DNA of 64,000 nucleotides from Sphingosinicella humi. Lineage in GTDB: Bacteria > Pseudomonadota > Alphaproteobacteria > Sphingomonadales > Sphingomonadaceae. Both the position numbers and the translations under genes were made by a program. Below the pieces are notes generated by a model. It saw only the letters and a list, made by a program, of their open reading frames with translations. It was not told the origin of the DNA and did not search any database. Shown here in pieces: positions 13,304 to 23,593 of the stretch (position 1 is its first letter; each line of letters begins with the position of its first letter). The stretch covers positions 1,349,501 through 1,413,500 of the forward strand of contig NZ_QFFF01000001.1 in assembly GCF_003129465.1 (NCBI RefSeq), given 5' to 3'.

Positions 13304-13408
13304 TCGACCCTCCCTGATTGCAGCAGGAAGACTAGGCCGACCGCGGGCAAAAGAAAGGGGCCGCGTGCCCACTGGCTCGCGACCCCCTTCATATCGTCTC
13401 GAGAGAGC

Positions 13409-13684
13409 TTACTGAGCAGCGTTCTCTTCGACGGCCTCGGCGGCGTTCTCGACAGCCTCACCGGCGTTCTCGACGCCAGCAGCGGCGTTGTCGAGCGCAG
13501 CGTCGGCGGCGTTCATCGCGTCGGTGGCGGCGGCGTTGACGTCGGTCAGGGCCTCGTCGGTCGTCGCGTCCATCTCGGTCACGGCGGCGTTGGTGTCGTT
13601 GGCGACTTCGTCCTGGGCCGGCTCAGAGCAGGCGGCGAGGCCGAGCGTGGCAACGGCAGCGATCGTCAGAGCAATTTTGTTCAC
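13409..13684 (-). CDS. Small Ala-rich lipoprotein
   Basis: 91 residues. Start GTG at 13684 is preferred because GGGAGGG sits at a good distance; an ATG at 13702 lacks a ribosome site. The signal peptide ends in lipobox GLAAC. The mature protein is an Ala/Glu/Asp/Asn-rich helix with repeating segments such as NAADAALDNAAAGVENAGEA, probably a long amphipathic helix or coiled coil, as in small outer-membrane lipoproteins. Compare the similar but separate gene at 62417. Function unknown. Confidence 0.75.
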   Translation of the reverse strand: MNKIALTIAAVATLGLAACSEPAQDEVANDTNAAVTEMDATTDEALTDVNAAATDAMNAADAALDNAAAGVENAGEAVENAAEAVEENAAQ

Positions 13685-13810
13685 GGGCACTTTCCCTCCC
13701 ATTTGGAGCAACTGTTACGCTGGGCGAGGCGTTGAAAGGACCATCCTCCCTACGATCCAGCGGTGGCGCGGTGTAGTAGAGGCACAGCAGTATGTCTACC
13801 GTTTTAGTTG

Positions 13811-14719
13811 TTATTCCCCTCCGCTCACCGCGTCATCCCTAAGCACATTATCGGGAAGTCTGTCCAGTAAAGCCGTTTCGGGGCCGGAAGGGGAGGGCTC
13901 TTGCGGAGCCGTCGGATCAGGCTCCAGCCTATCCTCCGGGTCGGCGGGCTCGATCGCGATCGGATCCTCAAGTGCTTCGTCGAGCAGCTGATTTTCTTCT
14001 TCGGGGGTCAGCGTCGCCGCGCCGGCTTCCTCGTCGCGGATCGCCGCCGAGCGGCGCTGAAAATAAGCCGAGCGGGCGGCCGCATAGGGATCGGCGCTGC
14101 TGTCCAACAATTCCTCGGCACCGCTTTCGATCAGCTGGGATCGGCCATTCAGGACTCGGGTGCCGGTGACCGCATATTCCTGAGTCGCGGTGAGCTCTTC
14201 GTTGATGACGATTCGCGCCGGATCCGCGACGAACTCCACCGCGGTTCCCACGGCGTCGCGCACCGTCGAAGGCCCCAACAAGGGGAGCACGAGATAGGGA
14301 CTTTCCTTAGCGCCGGCGACGGCAAGGGTCTGGCCAAAATCCTCATCGGTCGGTGGCAGGCCGAGATCGGTGGCGTGGTCGGCGAGGCCGCCGACGCCGA
14401 TCGTCGAGTTGACGAGGAAGCGGCCGAGCGAGTTGAAGGCGCGGTCCGGCTTTCCCTGGAGCAGGTTGTTGATGAAGTTGAACGGCTCGGACAGGTTGGC
14501 CAGTATTCCCCTGATGCCGCGCCGCGCCGGCACCGGCGTCACCGTGCGATAGACGGTCGTCGCCGGCTTGATCGCGACGGTGTCGATCGCCTGGTTGAAC
14601 TCCCAGACGCCGCGGTTGAAGCCTTCATAGGGGTCGTTCTCGGCCATCGCGCCGCCCGAGCCGGAGGTCGCGCAACCGCCCAACATCGCGGCGAGGAGAA
14701 GTAGCAGGCTCAAGCGCAT
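13811..14719 (-). CDS. mlaA: MlaA/VacJ family phospholipid-transport lipoprotein
   Basis: 302 residues. The signal peptide RLSLLLLLAAMLGGC has its lipobox at Leu-Gly-Gly-Cys. Family motifs follow: NDPYEGFNRGVWEFNQAID, EPFNFINNLLQGK, NSTIGVGGLADHA and SPYLVLPLLGPSTVRDAVG. MlaA is the outer-membrane ring that removes misplaced phospholipids for retrograde transport through MlaC and MlaBDEF. A C-terminal tail of about 90 residues is acidic and Pro-rich, as often seen in alphaproteobacteria. No other mla genes are adjacent. ATG at 14719 places the start directly at the signal peptide. Confidence 0.93.
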   Translation of the reverse strand: MRLSLLLLLAAMLGGCATSGSGGAMAENDPYEGFNRGVWEFNQAIDTVAIKPATTVYRTVTPVPARRGIRGILANLSEPFNFINNLLQGKPDRAFNSLGRFLVNSTIGVGGLADHATDLGLPPTDEDFGQTLAVAGAKESPYLVLPLLGPSTVRDAVGTAVEFVADPARIVINEELTATQEYAVTGTRVLNGRSQLIESGAEELLDSSADPYAAARSAYFQRRSAAIRDEEAGAATLTPEEENQLLDEALEDPIAIEPADPEDRLEPDPTAPQEPSPSGPETALLDRLPDNVLRDDAVSGGE

Positions 14720-14795
14720 ATCGGCCCCTCTCAATATCGCCCGCCCCTGCTCACGGGTGCCACAGCGGCCATGGCACGGCAAGGGGACAACTGCC

Positions 14796-14825
14796 TTGAC
14801 CCTGATATAAAGATATCTTTATATC
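14796..14825 (+). promoter_or_regulatory. Promoter with SahR-type operator in front of the methionine-cycle operon
   Basis: TTGACC at 14796-14801, an 18-nt spacer, then TATATC at 14820-14825. A perfect 22-bp palindrome (14804-14825, core ATAAAGATATCTTTAT) fills the spacer and -10 region. This is a typical ArsR/SmtB-family operator and resembles sites described for the S-adenosylhomocysteine sensor SahR. The start codon of the next gene (14834) is only 8 nt beyond the -10, so the mRNA is probably leaderless. Confidence 0.8.
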
Positions 14826-14833
14826 CTTATCTC

Positions 14834-15805
14834 ATGTCCTGGGTGCCCGAAATCTTCCGCTCGCTTGCCGATCCGACGCGACTGCGGATCGTGCTCCTGC
14901 TGCGCGCCATGGAATTGTCGGTCGGCGAGCTGGCGCAGGTGCTGGGGCAGAGCCAGCCGCGAGTCTCCCGGCATGTGAAGATCCTCATCGATGCCGGACT
15001 TGCCGAACGCCGCAAGGAGGGGAGCTGGGTGTTCCTCAGTCTCGGTCCGCCCGAGCGCGTCGAGCCGCTGTTCCACTTGCTTGACAGCTGGGCGGCCGTC
15101 GAGGGCGAGGATCCGTGGGCGGTGGCCGATCGGGCCCGTCTGGCCGCGGTCAAAGCCGATCGCGCCGCCGCGGCGGAACGCTATTTCGCGCAGCATGCCT
15201 CGGAGTGGGACGAGCTTCGCTCGCTCCATATCGCCGAGAGCGAGGTGGAGGCGGCGATCGCGCGCGCCCTCGGCGCCAATGAGGAGGGAGGGCGGCCGGT
15301 CGGCCGCCTCGTCGACATCGGCACCGGCACCGGCCGCATGATCGAGCTGTTCGGCCCCGCCGCCAACAGCGCGCTCGGCATCGACCGCTCGCCCGAGATG
15401 CTGCGTCTCGCCCGCGTCAAGCTGACCGAGGCGGGTATCCCGGCGACCGAGCTTCGCCAGGGCGACATGTACGCGCTGCCGCTGCCGTCCGAGAGCGCCG
15501 ACACCGTCATCATCCATCAGGTGCTGCACTACGCCCAGCAGCCGGCCGCCGCCATCGCCGAGGCGACCCGGTTGCTCGCGCCAGGCGGCCGCCTGCTCAT
15601 CATCGATTTCGCCCCGCATGAGCGGGAGGAGCTGCGCATCCGCGATGCCCATGCCCGACTCGGCTTTGCCGATGAGGCGGTGCTCAAATGGATGAGTGCG
15701 ACAGGCCTCAAGGGCCGAGTCGTCGAGCATCTGCGAGGCGGCGAGCTCACCGTCACCATCTGGGAAGGCGAGCTTTCCGAAGCGCGGCTGAAGGTGGTCG
15801 CATGA
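14834..15805 (+). CDS. ArsR-family regulator fused to a SAM-dependent methyltransferase domain (probable SahR)
   Basis: 323 residues. Residues 1-90 form an ArsR winged helix (SLADPTRLRIVLLLRAMEL, SQPRVSRHVKILIDAGLA). Residues 130-310 form a class I methyltransferase fold with the SAM-binding motif DIGTGTGRM and ALGIDRSPEML. The methyltransferase domain presumably senses SAM or S-adenosylhomocysteine. It overlaps metF by ATGA and precedes metH. With the palindrome upstream, this fits SahR, the SAH-responsive repressor of methionine-cycle genes. The ATG at 14834 starts MSWVPEIFRSLADP; no Shine-Dalgarno is needed if the mRNA is leaderless. Confidence 0.85.
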   Translation: MSWVPEIFRSLADPTRLRIVLLLRAMELSVGELAQVLGQSQPRVSRHVKILIDAGLAERRKEGSWVFLSLGPPERVEPLFHLLDSWAAVEGEDPWAVADRARLAAVKADRAAAAERYFAQHASEWDELRSLHIAESEVEAAIARALGANEEGGRPVGRLVDIGTGTGRMIELFGPAANSALGIDRSPEMLRLARVKLTEAGIPATELRQGDMYALPLPSESADTVIIHQVLHYAQQPAAAIAEATRLLAPGGRLLIIDFAPHEREELRIRDAHARLGFADEAVLKWMSATGLKGRVVEHLRGGELTVTIWEGELSEARLKVVA

Positions 15806-16731
15806 GCAGCCTCGCGCCCGCGTCCGGCCAGAGGAACAGGCCGCTGTTCGCGGACGTGGCCGGCGACATCGCCGTCTCCTTCGAATTCTTCCCGCCCAAG
15901 ACGGAGAAGATGGAGCAGACGCTGTGGGAGTCGGTGAAGACGCTGGAGCCGCTCGGTCCGCGCTTCGTCTCCGTCACCTATGGCGCCGGCGGCTCGACCC
16001 GCGAGCGCACCCACGCCACCGTCGAGCGGATCGCGCGCGAAACCTCGCTCCAGGCCGCCGCGCATCTGACCTGCGTCGAGGCGAGCCGCGCCGAGATCGA
16101 CGAGGTGGCCCGCTCCTATTGGGCGGCCGGCATTCGCCACGTTGTCGCCTTGCGCGGCGATCCGCCGGAGCCGGGCACGCCTTTCAAACCGCACCCGGAC
16201 GGCTATGCCAATGCCGTCGCGCTGGTGAAGGGCCTCAAGGCCATCGCGCCCTTTGAAATCTCGGTTGCCGCCTATCCCGAATGCCATCCCGAATCGCGCA
16301 ACAAGGCGGCCGATCTCGACAATCTCTGGCGCAAGATCGACGCCGGCGCCGACCGGGCGATCACCCAGTTCTTCTTCTCGCCCGAATGCTTCTTCCGTTT
16401 CCGCGACCAGGCGGCGGCGATGGGCATCGACGCCGAGATCGTGCCCGGCATCCTTCCGGTCTCCAACGTCGCCCAGACCCGCAAGTTCGCCGGCCAGTGC
16501 GGCGCCACCATCCCCACCTGGATGGACCGGCTGTTCGAGGGGCTCGACAATCTCCCCGCCGCCCGCCAGCTCGTCGCCGCCACCGTCGCGGCCGAGCTTT
16601 GCGGCCAGCTCTATGCCGGCGGCGTCCGCCATTTTCACTTCTACACCCTCAATCGGGCCGAGCTCTCCTACGCCATCTGCCACTTGCTGGGGCTGCGCCC
16701 TAGAGCCGACCGGCAGGAACAAGCGGCGTGA
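15802..16731 (+). CDS. metF: Methylenetetrahydrofolate reductase [NAD(P)H]
   Basis: 309 residues. FAD-dependent TIM-barrel enzyme that makes 5-methyl-THF for methionine synthase. Visible signatures: VSFEFFPPKTEKMEQTLW, FVSVTYGAGGSTRERT, AHLTCVEASRAEID and HVVALRGDPPEPG. The start ATG overlaps the stop of the regulator (ATGA at 15802-15805), so regulator and enzyme are coupled. Followed 46 nt later by the first methionine synthase gene. A small hairpin (16749-16766) abuts the GGAG ribosome site of that gene. Confidence 0.96.
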   Translation: MSSLAPASGQRNRPLFADVAGDIAVSFEFFPPKTEKMEQTLWESVKTLEPLGPRFVSVTYGAGGSTRERTHATVERIARETSLQAAAHLTCVEASRAEIDEVARSYWAAGIRHVVALRGDPPEPGTPFKPHPDGYANAVALVKGLKAIAPFEISVAAYPECHPESRNKAADLDNLWRKIDAGADRAITQFFFSPECFFRFRDQAAAMGIDAEIVPGILPVSNVAQTRKFAGQCGATIPTWMDRLFEGLDNLPAARQLVAATVAAELCGQLYAGGVRHFHFYTLNRAELSYAICHLLGLRPRADRQEQAA

Positions 16732-16777
16732 TCGACATTCCACAAGGTCGTTCGTCGGCACGAACGGAGTTTTCTAA

Positions 16778-17812
16778 ATGACCGCTGCTCAACAGCTTAG
16801 AGACGAAGCCGCGCGACGCATTCTCGTCAAGGACGGCGCTTTCGGCACCGAGGTGCAGGCGCGCCGCTTGAAGGAAGCGGATTATCGCGGCGATCGCGAC
16901 CTCGCTCGCGACCAGAAGGGCAATAACGACCTTCTCAGCCTCACCCGGCCGGCGCTGATCGCCGAAATCGTCGAGAGCTTCGCCGCGGCCGGCGCCGATA
17001 TCCTCGCCACCAACACCTTTAACGCCAACCGGATCAGCCAGGCCGACTATGGCGCCGAGGCGCTGGTCCGGGAGATGAATGTCGCCGCCGCGCGGATCGT
17101 CTGCGAAGCGGCCGATCGCCACGCGCAGAAGGACGGCCGCAAGCGCTTCGTCGCCGCCGCGGTCGGGCCGACGAACAAGACCCTGTCGCTGTCTCCGAAC
17201 GTCAACGATCCCGGCTATCGCGAGATCGATTTCGACGCGCTCAGCGACGTCTATGTCGAGCAGATCGAGGCGCTGGTCGAAGGCGGCGCGGAGATCGTGC
17301 TGATCGAGACGGTGTTCGACACGCTGAACGCCAAGGCGGCGATCCATGCCGCCCGCCGCGTCGGTCGCGAGCTGCCGATCATGCTCTCGATGACCATCAC
17401 CGACCTTAGCGGGCGCAACCTTTCCGGACATTCGATCGAGGCCTTCTGGGCTTCCATCCGCCACGCGCGGCCGCTGTCGGTCGGTCTCAACTGCTCGTTC
17501 GGCGCCGCCCAGCTCCGCGCCCATGTCGCGACCCTTGCCGCCACCGCCGACACGCTGATCATGGCCTATCCCAACGCCGGTCTCCCCAACGAGCTCGGCG
17601 AATATGACGAATGTCCCCAAACCACCTCGACCCAGGTGGGCGAGTGGGCGCGCGACGGCCTGGTCAACATCGTCGGCGGCTGCTGCGGCACCACCCCGGC
17701 CCATATCCGCGCCATCGCCGAGCGGGTCCACGGCCTTCCGCCGCGCCAGCTGCCAAAACCCCAGCAGCGCACCCGCCTCGCCGGCATCGAGCCGATGATC
17801 CTCGCCGCGTAG
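16778..17812 (+). CDS. Homocysteine S-methyltransferase module of split methionine synthase
   Basis: 344 residues corresponding to the N-terminal homocysteine-binding barrel of MetH. It starts [20 protein letters not shown] and carries the zinc-binding cysteines in [10 protein letters not shown] and [14 protein letters not shown]. The remaining MetH domains are on the next gene, 6 nt downstream and in the same orientation. The single-chain MetH of most bacteria is therefore encoded here as two polypeptides that must associate. GGAG lies upstream of the ATG. Sphingomonads commonly have this arrangement, as I recall. Confidence 0.93.
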   Translation: MTAAQQLRDEAARRILVKDGAFGTEVQARRLKEADYRGDRDLARDQKGNNDLLSLTRPALIAEIVESFAAAGADILATNTFNANRISQADYGAEALVREMNVAAARIVCEAADRHAQKDGRKRFVAAAVGPTNKTLSLSPNVNDPGYREIDFDALSDVYVEQIEALVEGGAEIVLIETVFDTLNAKAAIHAARRVGRELPIMLSMTITDLSGRNLSGHSIEAFWASIRHARPLSVGLNCSFGAAQLRAHVATLAATADTLIMAYPNAGLPNELGEYDECPQTTSTQVGEWARDGLVNIVGGCCGTTPAHIRAIAERVHGLPPRQLPKPQQRTRLAGIEPMILAA

Positions 17813-17818
17813 AAAATC

Positions 17819-20428
<2,610 letters not shown>

Positions 20429-20436
20429 TCGTCCCT

Positions 20437-20521
20437 CGTCATTGCGACCCCGGCGAAAGCCGGGGAAGCAATCCAGCCAGCGCAGGCCTGGATTGCTTAG
20501 TCGCTCCGCTCCTCGCGATGA
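20437..20521. repeat. Palindromic dispersed repeat (CATTGCGA / AAGCAATCCAG type)
   Basis: An imperfect palindrome with AAGCAATCCAG...CTGGATTGCTT arms and an embedded CCCCGGCGAAAGCCGGGG hairpin (20450-20467). It combines features of the two other repeat families in the window. It lies between metH and the DGPF gene and may act as a transcript end. Relatives: 23506-23586 and 36160-36230. Confidence 0.85.
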
Positions 20522-20635
20522 AGAATGCGCCCGCCCCCGAAAAAATTTCACCTCGCCTGTCGATTTCACCAAACCTCGTTCGACGTAGCTGCAGGAGCCG
20601 CTATTCGGGCGGCGGCCGCAACGAGGAGACGAGAC

Positions 20636-21076
20636 ATGAAAGTCATGGTGATCGTAAAGGCGACTGAGGACAGCGAAGCCGGCATCATGCCGAGCGAGGA
20701 GCTGCTGACGGCGATGATGCGCTACAATGAGGAACTGGTGAAGGCGGGCATCATGCTCGCCGGCGACGGCCTGAAGCCGAGCCGCGAGGGCGTCCGCGTC
20801 CAATTCGACGGGCCCAACCGCACGGTGGTCGACGGCCCCTTCGCGGAAACCAAGGAATTGGTCGCCGGCTACTGGATCTGGCAGGTGAAGTCGCTCGACG
20901 AAGCGATAGAGTGGGTCAAGCGCTGTCCCAATCCGATGCCGGGGCCGAGCGAAATCGAAATCCGCCCATTCTTCGAGATGGAGGATTTCAACGAGATCGT
21001 GACCGACGAGGTGCGCGACATCGAGGCGCGCATCCGCCCCCAACTCGAGGGGCAACATACCGGTCTCGCTCGATAA
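20636..21076 (+). CDS. YCII/DGPF-domain protein
   Basis: 146 residues. The start at 20636 gives MKVMVIVKATEDSEAG with ACGAGGAGA upstream. The DGPF signature is present as VVDGPFAETKELVAGYWIW, placing it in the YCII-related DGPF family (ferredoxin-like fold, typically dimeric; enzymatic role unproven). It is followed by an ECF42-type sigma factor, and DGPF genes are the hallmark neighbours and presumed targets of that sigma group. A GC-rich 10-bp hairpin separates the two genes. Confidence 0.92.
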   Translation: MKVMVIVKATEDSEAGIMPSEELLTAMMRYNEELVKAGIMLAGDGLKPSREGVRVQFDGPNRTVVDGPFAETKELVAGYWIWQVKSLDEAIEWVKRCPNPMPGPSEIEIRPFFEMEDFNEIVTDEVRDIEARIRPQLEGQHTGLAR

Positions 21077-21084
21077 GGTGACTC

Positions 21085-21109
21085 GGCGGCGCGCTTGGTG
21101 CGCGCCGCC
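21085..21109 (+). other. GC-rich hairpin between DGPF and sigma-factor genes
   Basis: GGCGGCGCGC-TTGGT-GCGCGCCGCC, a perfect 10-bp stem with a 5-nt loop. There is no downstream T-tract, so it is not a classic intrinsic terminator. It could attenuate read-through from the DGPF gene into the sigma gene or stabilise the upstream mRNA. Confidence 0.6.
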
Positions 21110-21170
21110 ACCGACAACGTCGAAGGGCGCGACGCAAACGGTTTTCCGCTGGGTGGAAGCGCGCTAGTCG

Positions 21171-22421
21171 GTGGCCGTGGCGACCCCCGACATCCATCGC
21201 AGCATCGAGGCGATCTGGCGGATCGAAGCGCCCCGTCTGATCGGGGCCTTGGCCCGGCAGACACGCGACGTCGGCCGCGCAGAGGAACTGGCGCAGGACG
21301 CGTTGGTGGCGGCGCTCCAGACATGGCCGGAAAACGGCGTGCCCGATCGTCCCGGCGCCTGGCTGATGGCCGCCGCCAACCGCAGGGCGATCGACGCCTT
21401 CCGTCGCGACAGCATGATCGAGCGCAAGCATCGGGAGCTGGCCGGAGAGGGCGAAGGGTTCGATCCCGGGTTCGAGGAGGCGATCGACGATGGCCTCGGT
21501 GACGATCTGCTGCCCCTGCTCTTCGTCGCCTGCCATCCGTTGCTGTCGCCTGAGTCGCGGACTGCGCTGACCCTGCGATTGCTGGGTGGCCTCACCACCG
21601 CCGAGATCGCCCGCGCCTTCCTTGTCCCGGAAGCGACGGTGGCGCAGCGGATCGTCCGCGCGAAGCGAACGCTGGCGGAGGCCAAGGTCCCGTTCGAGGT
21701 GCCGCATGGGGCCGAACGCACGGCGCGCCTCGCCTCGGTGCTGTCGGTCATCTACCTCATCTTCAACGAAGGCTATTCTGCCAGCGCCGGCGACGACTGG
21801 ATCCGCCCGGACTTGTGCGAGGACGCGCTGCGCTTGGGGCGCATCCTGGCGGAACGGATGCCCGAGGAAGCGGAGGCCCACGGCCTGGTCGCGCTGATGG
21901 AGCTTCAGGCCTCGCGCCTCAGGGCCCGCACCGGACCCAATGGGGAGGCCGTGCTGCTGATGGATCAGAACCGGGCTCGCTGGGACTGGATGCTGATCGA
22001 CCGGGGCCTTGCCGCCCTCGGCCGCGCCGAAAAGGCGGGCGCGGCCGGCCCCTACACGCTCCAGGCCGCGATCGCCGCCTGCCACGCCCGCGCGCGGACG
22101 GCCGAGGAGACCGACTGGGCCCGCATCGCCGCGCTCTATGCAGCGCTGGCCGAGGTCATGCCCTCGCCGGTGGTCGAGCTCAACCGCGCCGTCGCCATCG
22201 GCATGGCCTTCGGGCCGGCCGCCGGCCTCGACCACCTCGATACCATTGCCGATGCTCCGGTGCTCGCCGACTATCATTTCCTGCCCGCGGCGCGCGGCGA
22301 CCTGCTGGCCAAGCTCGGCCGCAGCGATGAGGCGCGCGCCGAGTTCGAGCGTGCCTCTGCGCTGGCCCGCAACGAAAGGGAGCGCGACCAGCTCCTGGGC
22401 AGGGCTGCCACCGTTCGCTGA
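21171..22421 (+). CDS. ECF sigma factor, ECF42-type with C-terminal TPR-like extension
   Basis: 416 residues. Region 2 includes RAEELAQDALVAALQTWP and NRRAIDAFRRDSM. Region 4 includes LRLLGGLTTAEIARAFLVPEATVAQRIVRAKR. After about residue 180 there is a long alpha-helical extension (VLSVIYLIFNEGYSAS, LMELQASRLRARTG, VELNRAVAIGMAFG, HFLPAARGDLLAKLGRSDEA) typical of the ECF42 group, which lacks a classical anti-sigma factor and uses this domain for control. Linked to a DGPF gene as in other ECF42 loci. The start is GTG at 21171 or 21177; neither has a strong ribosome site. Confidence 0.9.
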   Translation: MAVATPDIHRSIEAIWRIEAPRLIGALARQTRDVGRAEELAQDALVAALQTWPENGVPDRPGAWLMAAANRRAIDAFRRDSMIERKHRELAGEGEGFDPGFEEAIDDGLGDDLLPLLFVACHPLLSPESRTALTLRLLGGLTTAEIARAFLVPEATVAQRIVRAKRTLAEAKVPFEVPHGAERTARLASVLSVIYLIFNEGYSASAGDDWIRPDLCEDALRLGRILAERMPEEAEAHGLVALMELQASRLRARTGPNGEAVLLMDQNRARWDWMLIDRGLAALGRAEKAGAAGPYTLQAAIAACHARARTAEETDWARIAALYAALAEVMPSPVVELNRAVAIGMAFGPAAGLDHLDTIADAPVLADYHFLPAARGDLLAKLGRSDEARAEFERASALARNERERDQLLGRAATVR

Positions 22422-22433
22422 AGGATAAACGGC

Positions 22434-22461
22434 TTTCCTACATCTTACCCATTTGGTTATC
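22434..22461 (+). promoter_or_regulatory. Promoter-like 28-bp motif before endolysin/holin cassette
   Basis: TTTCCTACA-T-CTTACC followed by an AT-rich part ending GGTTATC, 29 nt upstream of the endolysin ATG. The same 28-bp arrangement (22 identical positions) occurs at 47632-47659 in front of a terminase-small-subunit-like gene. Not a standard sigma-70 promoter; probably an activator-dependent one. Confidence 0.6.
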
Positions 22462-22490
22462 ATTCTTTCGACTCGGGAAGGAGCGGAGCG

Positions 22491-23030
22491 ATGGATGTGG
22501 GTGCGTTGATCGATGATGTGATCGACCGCGAAGGCGGCTATGTGAACCATCCCGCCGACAAAGGCGGGCCGACCCGCTGGGGTATCACCGAGCGGGTCGC
22601 GCGGGCGCAGGGCTGGCGGGGCGACATGCGCAATTTCCCCCGCGAGGAAGCCGTCGCCATCTACCGCCGGTTATATTGGCTACGGCCGGGTTTCGATCAG
22701 GTGGCGCACCTGGCGCCCGCGCTCGCGGCGGAGCTGTTCGACACCGGCGTCAATATGGGCCCGCCGGTCGCCAGCGGCTTCCTCCAGCGCGCGCTCAACG
22801 CCCTCAATCGGGGCGAGCGCGACTATGCCGATGTCGCGGTCGATCGCCGCATCGGCCCTCGCACCGTGGCGGCGCTGGGCGGTTTCCTCGACCGGCGGGG
22901 TCCAGCCGGCGAGGCCGTGCTGCTGAAGGCGCTCGAGGCGCTCCAGGGCGAACGCTATCTCGCGCTCGCCGAACAGCGGCCGGCCAACGAAGCCTTTCTC
23001 TACGGCTGGCTCGCCAACCGCCTCGAGTAA
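22491..23030 (+). CDS. GH108-family muramidase (endolysin), probable gene-transfer-agent lysis enzyme
   Basis: 179 residues. N-terminal glycoside hydrolase 108 domain with the catalytic-Glu motif REGGYVNHPADKGGPTRWGI, followed by the peptidoglycan-binding domain typical of this family (FDTGVNMGPPVASGFLQRAL, DRRIGPRTVAAL). No signal peptide, so export depends on a holin. The next gene, 48 nt downstream, is a GTA-type holin. The same pair (endolysin plus 3-TM holin) releases the Rhodobacter capsulatus gene transfer agent from a locus separate from the structural cluster. GGAAGGAG precedes the ATG. A prophage remnant is the alternative, but no other phage genes flank it. Confidence 0.9.
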   Translation: MDVGALIDDVIDREGGYVNHPADKGGPTRWGITERVARAQGWRGDMRNFPREEAVAIYRRLYWLRPGFDQVAHLAPALAAELFDTGVNMGPPVASGFLQRALNALNRGERDYADVAVDRRIGPRTVAALGGFLDRRGPAGEAVLLKALEALQGERYLALAEQRPANEAFLYGWLANRLE

Positions 23031-23078
23031 AACATCCCCACGAGCGCGAACTTTGGGAACATTCAAAAGGAAAACGCC

Positions 23079-23492
23079 ATGTCGCTCATTGCCGGAATCA
23101 TCGGTCCCGTGGCCAGTCTCATCGACAAGATCATACCCGACCCGGAGGCGCGCGACCGTGCCAAGCTCGAGCTTTTGAAGGCCGAGAGCAGCCGCGAGAT
23201 GCAGGCGATCGAGGCGCGGATGAGCGCGATCGTCGCCGAGGCGAAGAGCCTCGACCCCTGGACCAGCCGCGCCCGCCCGAGCTTTCTCTACGTCATGTAC
23301 GCGCTGTTGCTCTGGTCGATCCCGATGGGCCTCATCGCCGCCGTAAACCCCGGCCTGGCCGATGGCATCGGCCGCGGCATGACCGCCTATCTCGCCGGCA
23401 TCCCGGAGGAGCTCTACGCCCTCTTCGGCACCGGCTATCTCGGCTACACCGCCGCCCGCGCCTGGGGCAAGGCGAAGGGCGTGGAGCGGTGA
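23079..23492 (+). CDS. Holin, GTA 3-TM type
   Basis: 137 residues matching the 'holin of 3 TMs, for gene-transfer release' family: N-terminal IIGPVASLIDKIIPDPEARDRAK, a charged helix (LELLKAESSREMQAIEARMS), then DPWTSRARPSFLYVMYALLL and a C-terminal GYTAARAWGKAKG. It would form membrane holes that let the GH108 endolysin reach the cell wall. Paired with the upstream endolysin; AAAAGGAAAA upstream is a modest ribosome site. No phage structural genes nearby, consistent with a dispersed GTA lysis module. Confidence 0.9.
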   Translation: MSLIAGIIGPVASLIDKIIPDPEARDRAKLELLKAESSREMQAIEARMSAIVAEAKSLDPWTSRARPSFLYVMYALLLWSIPMGLIAAVNPGLADGIGRGMTAYLAGIPEELYALFGTGYLGYTAARAWGKAKGVER

Positions 23493-23505
23493 CCTGAAGG
23501 GCGCC

Positions 23506-23586
23506 CGTCATTGCGAGCGGAGCGAAGCAATCCAGTCCCGCGCCAAGAACTGGATTGCTTCGTCGTTATCGCGCCTGGCAATGACG
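23506..23586. repeat. Palindromic dispersed repeat (CATTGCGAGCGnAGCGAAGCAATCC type)
   Basis: About 80 bp. The left arm reads GTCATTGCGAGCGGAGCG and AAGCAATCCAG; the right arm has CTGGATTGCTT and ends GGCAATGACG. It separates the holin from the convergent autotransporter gene and could end both transcripts. Same family as 20437-20521 and 36160-36230. Confidence 0.88.
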
Positions 23587-23593
23587 CGGACGC

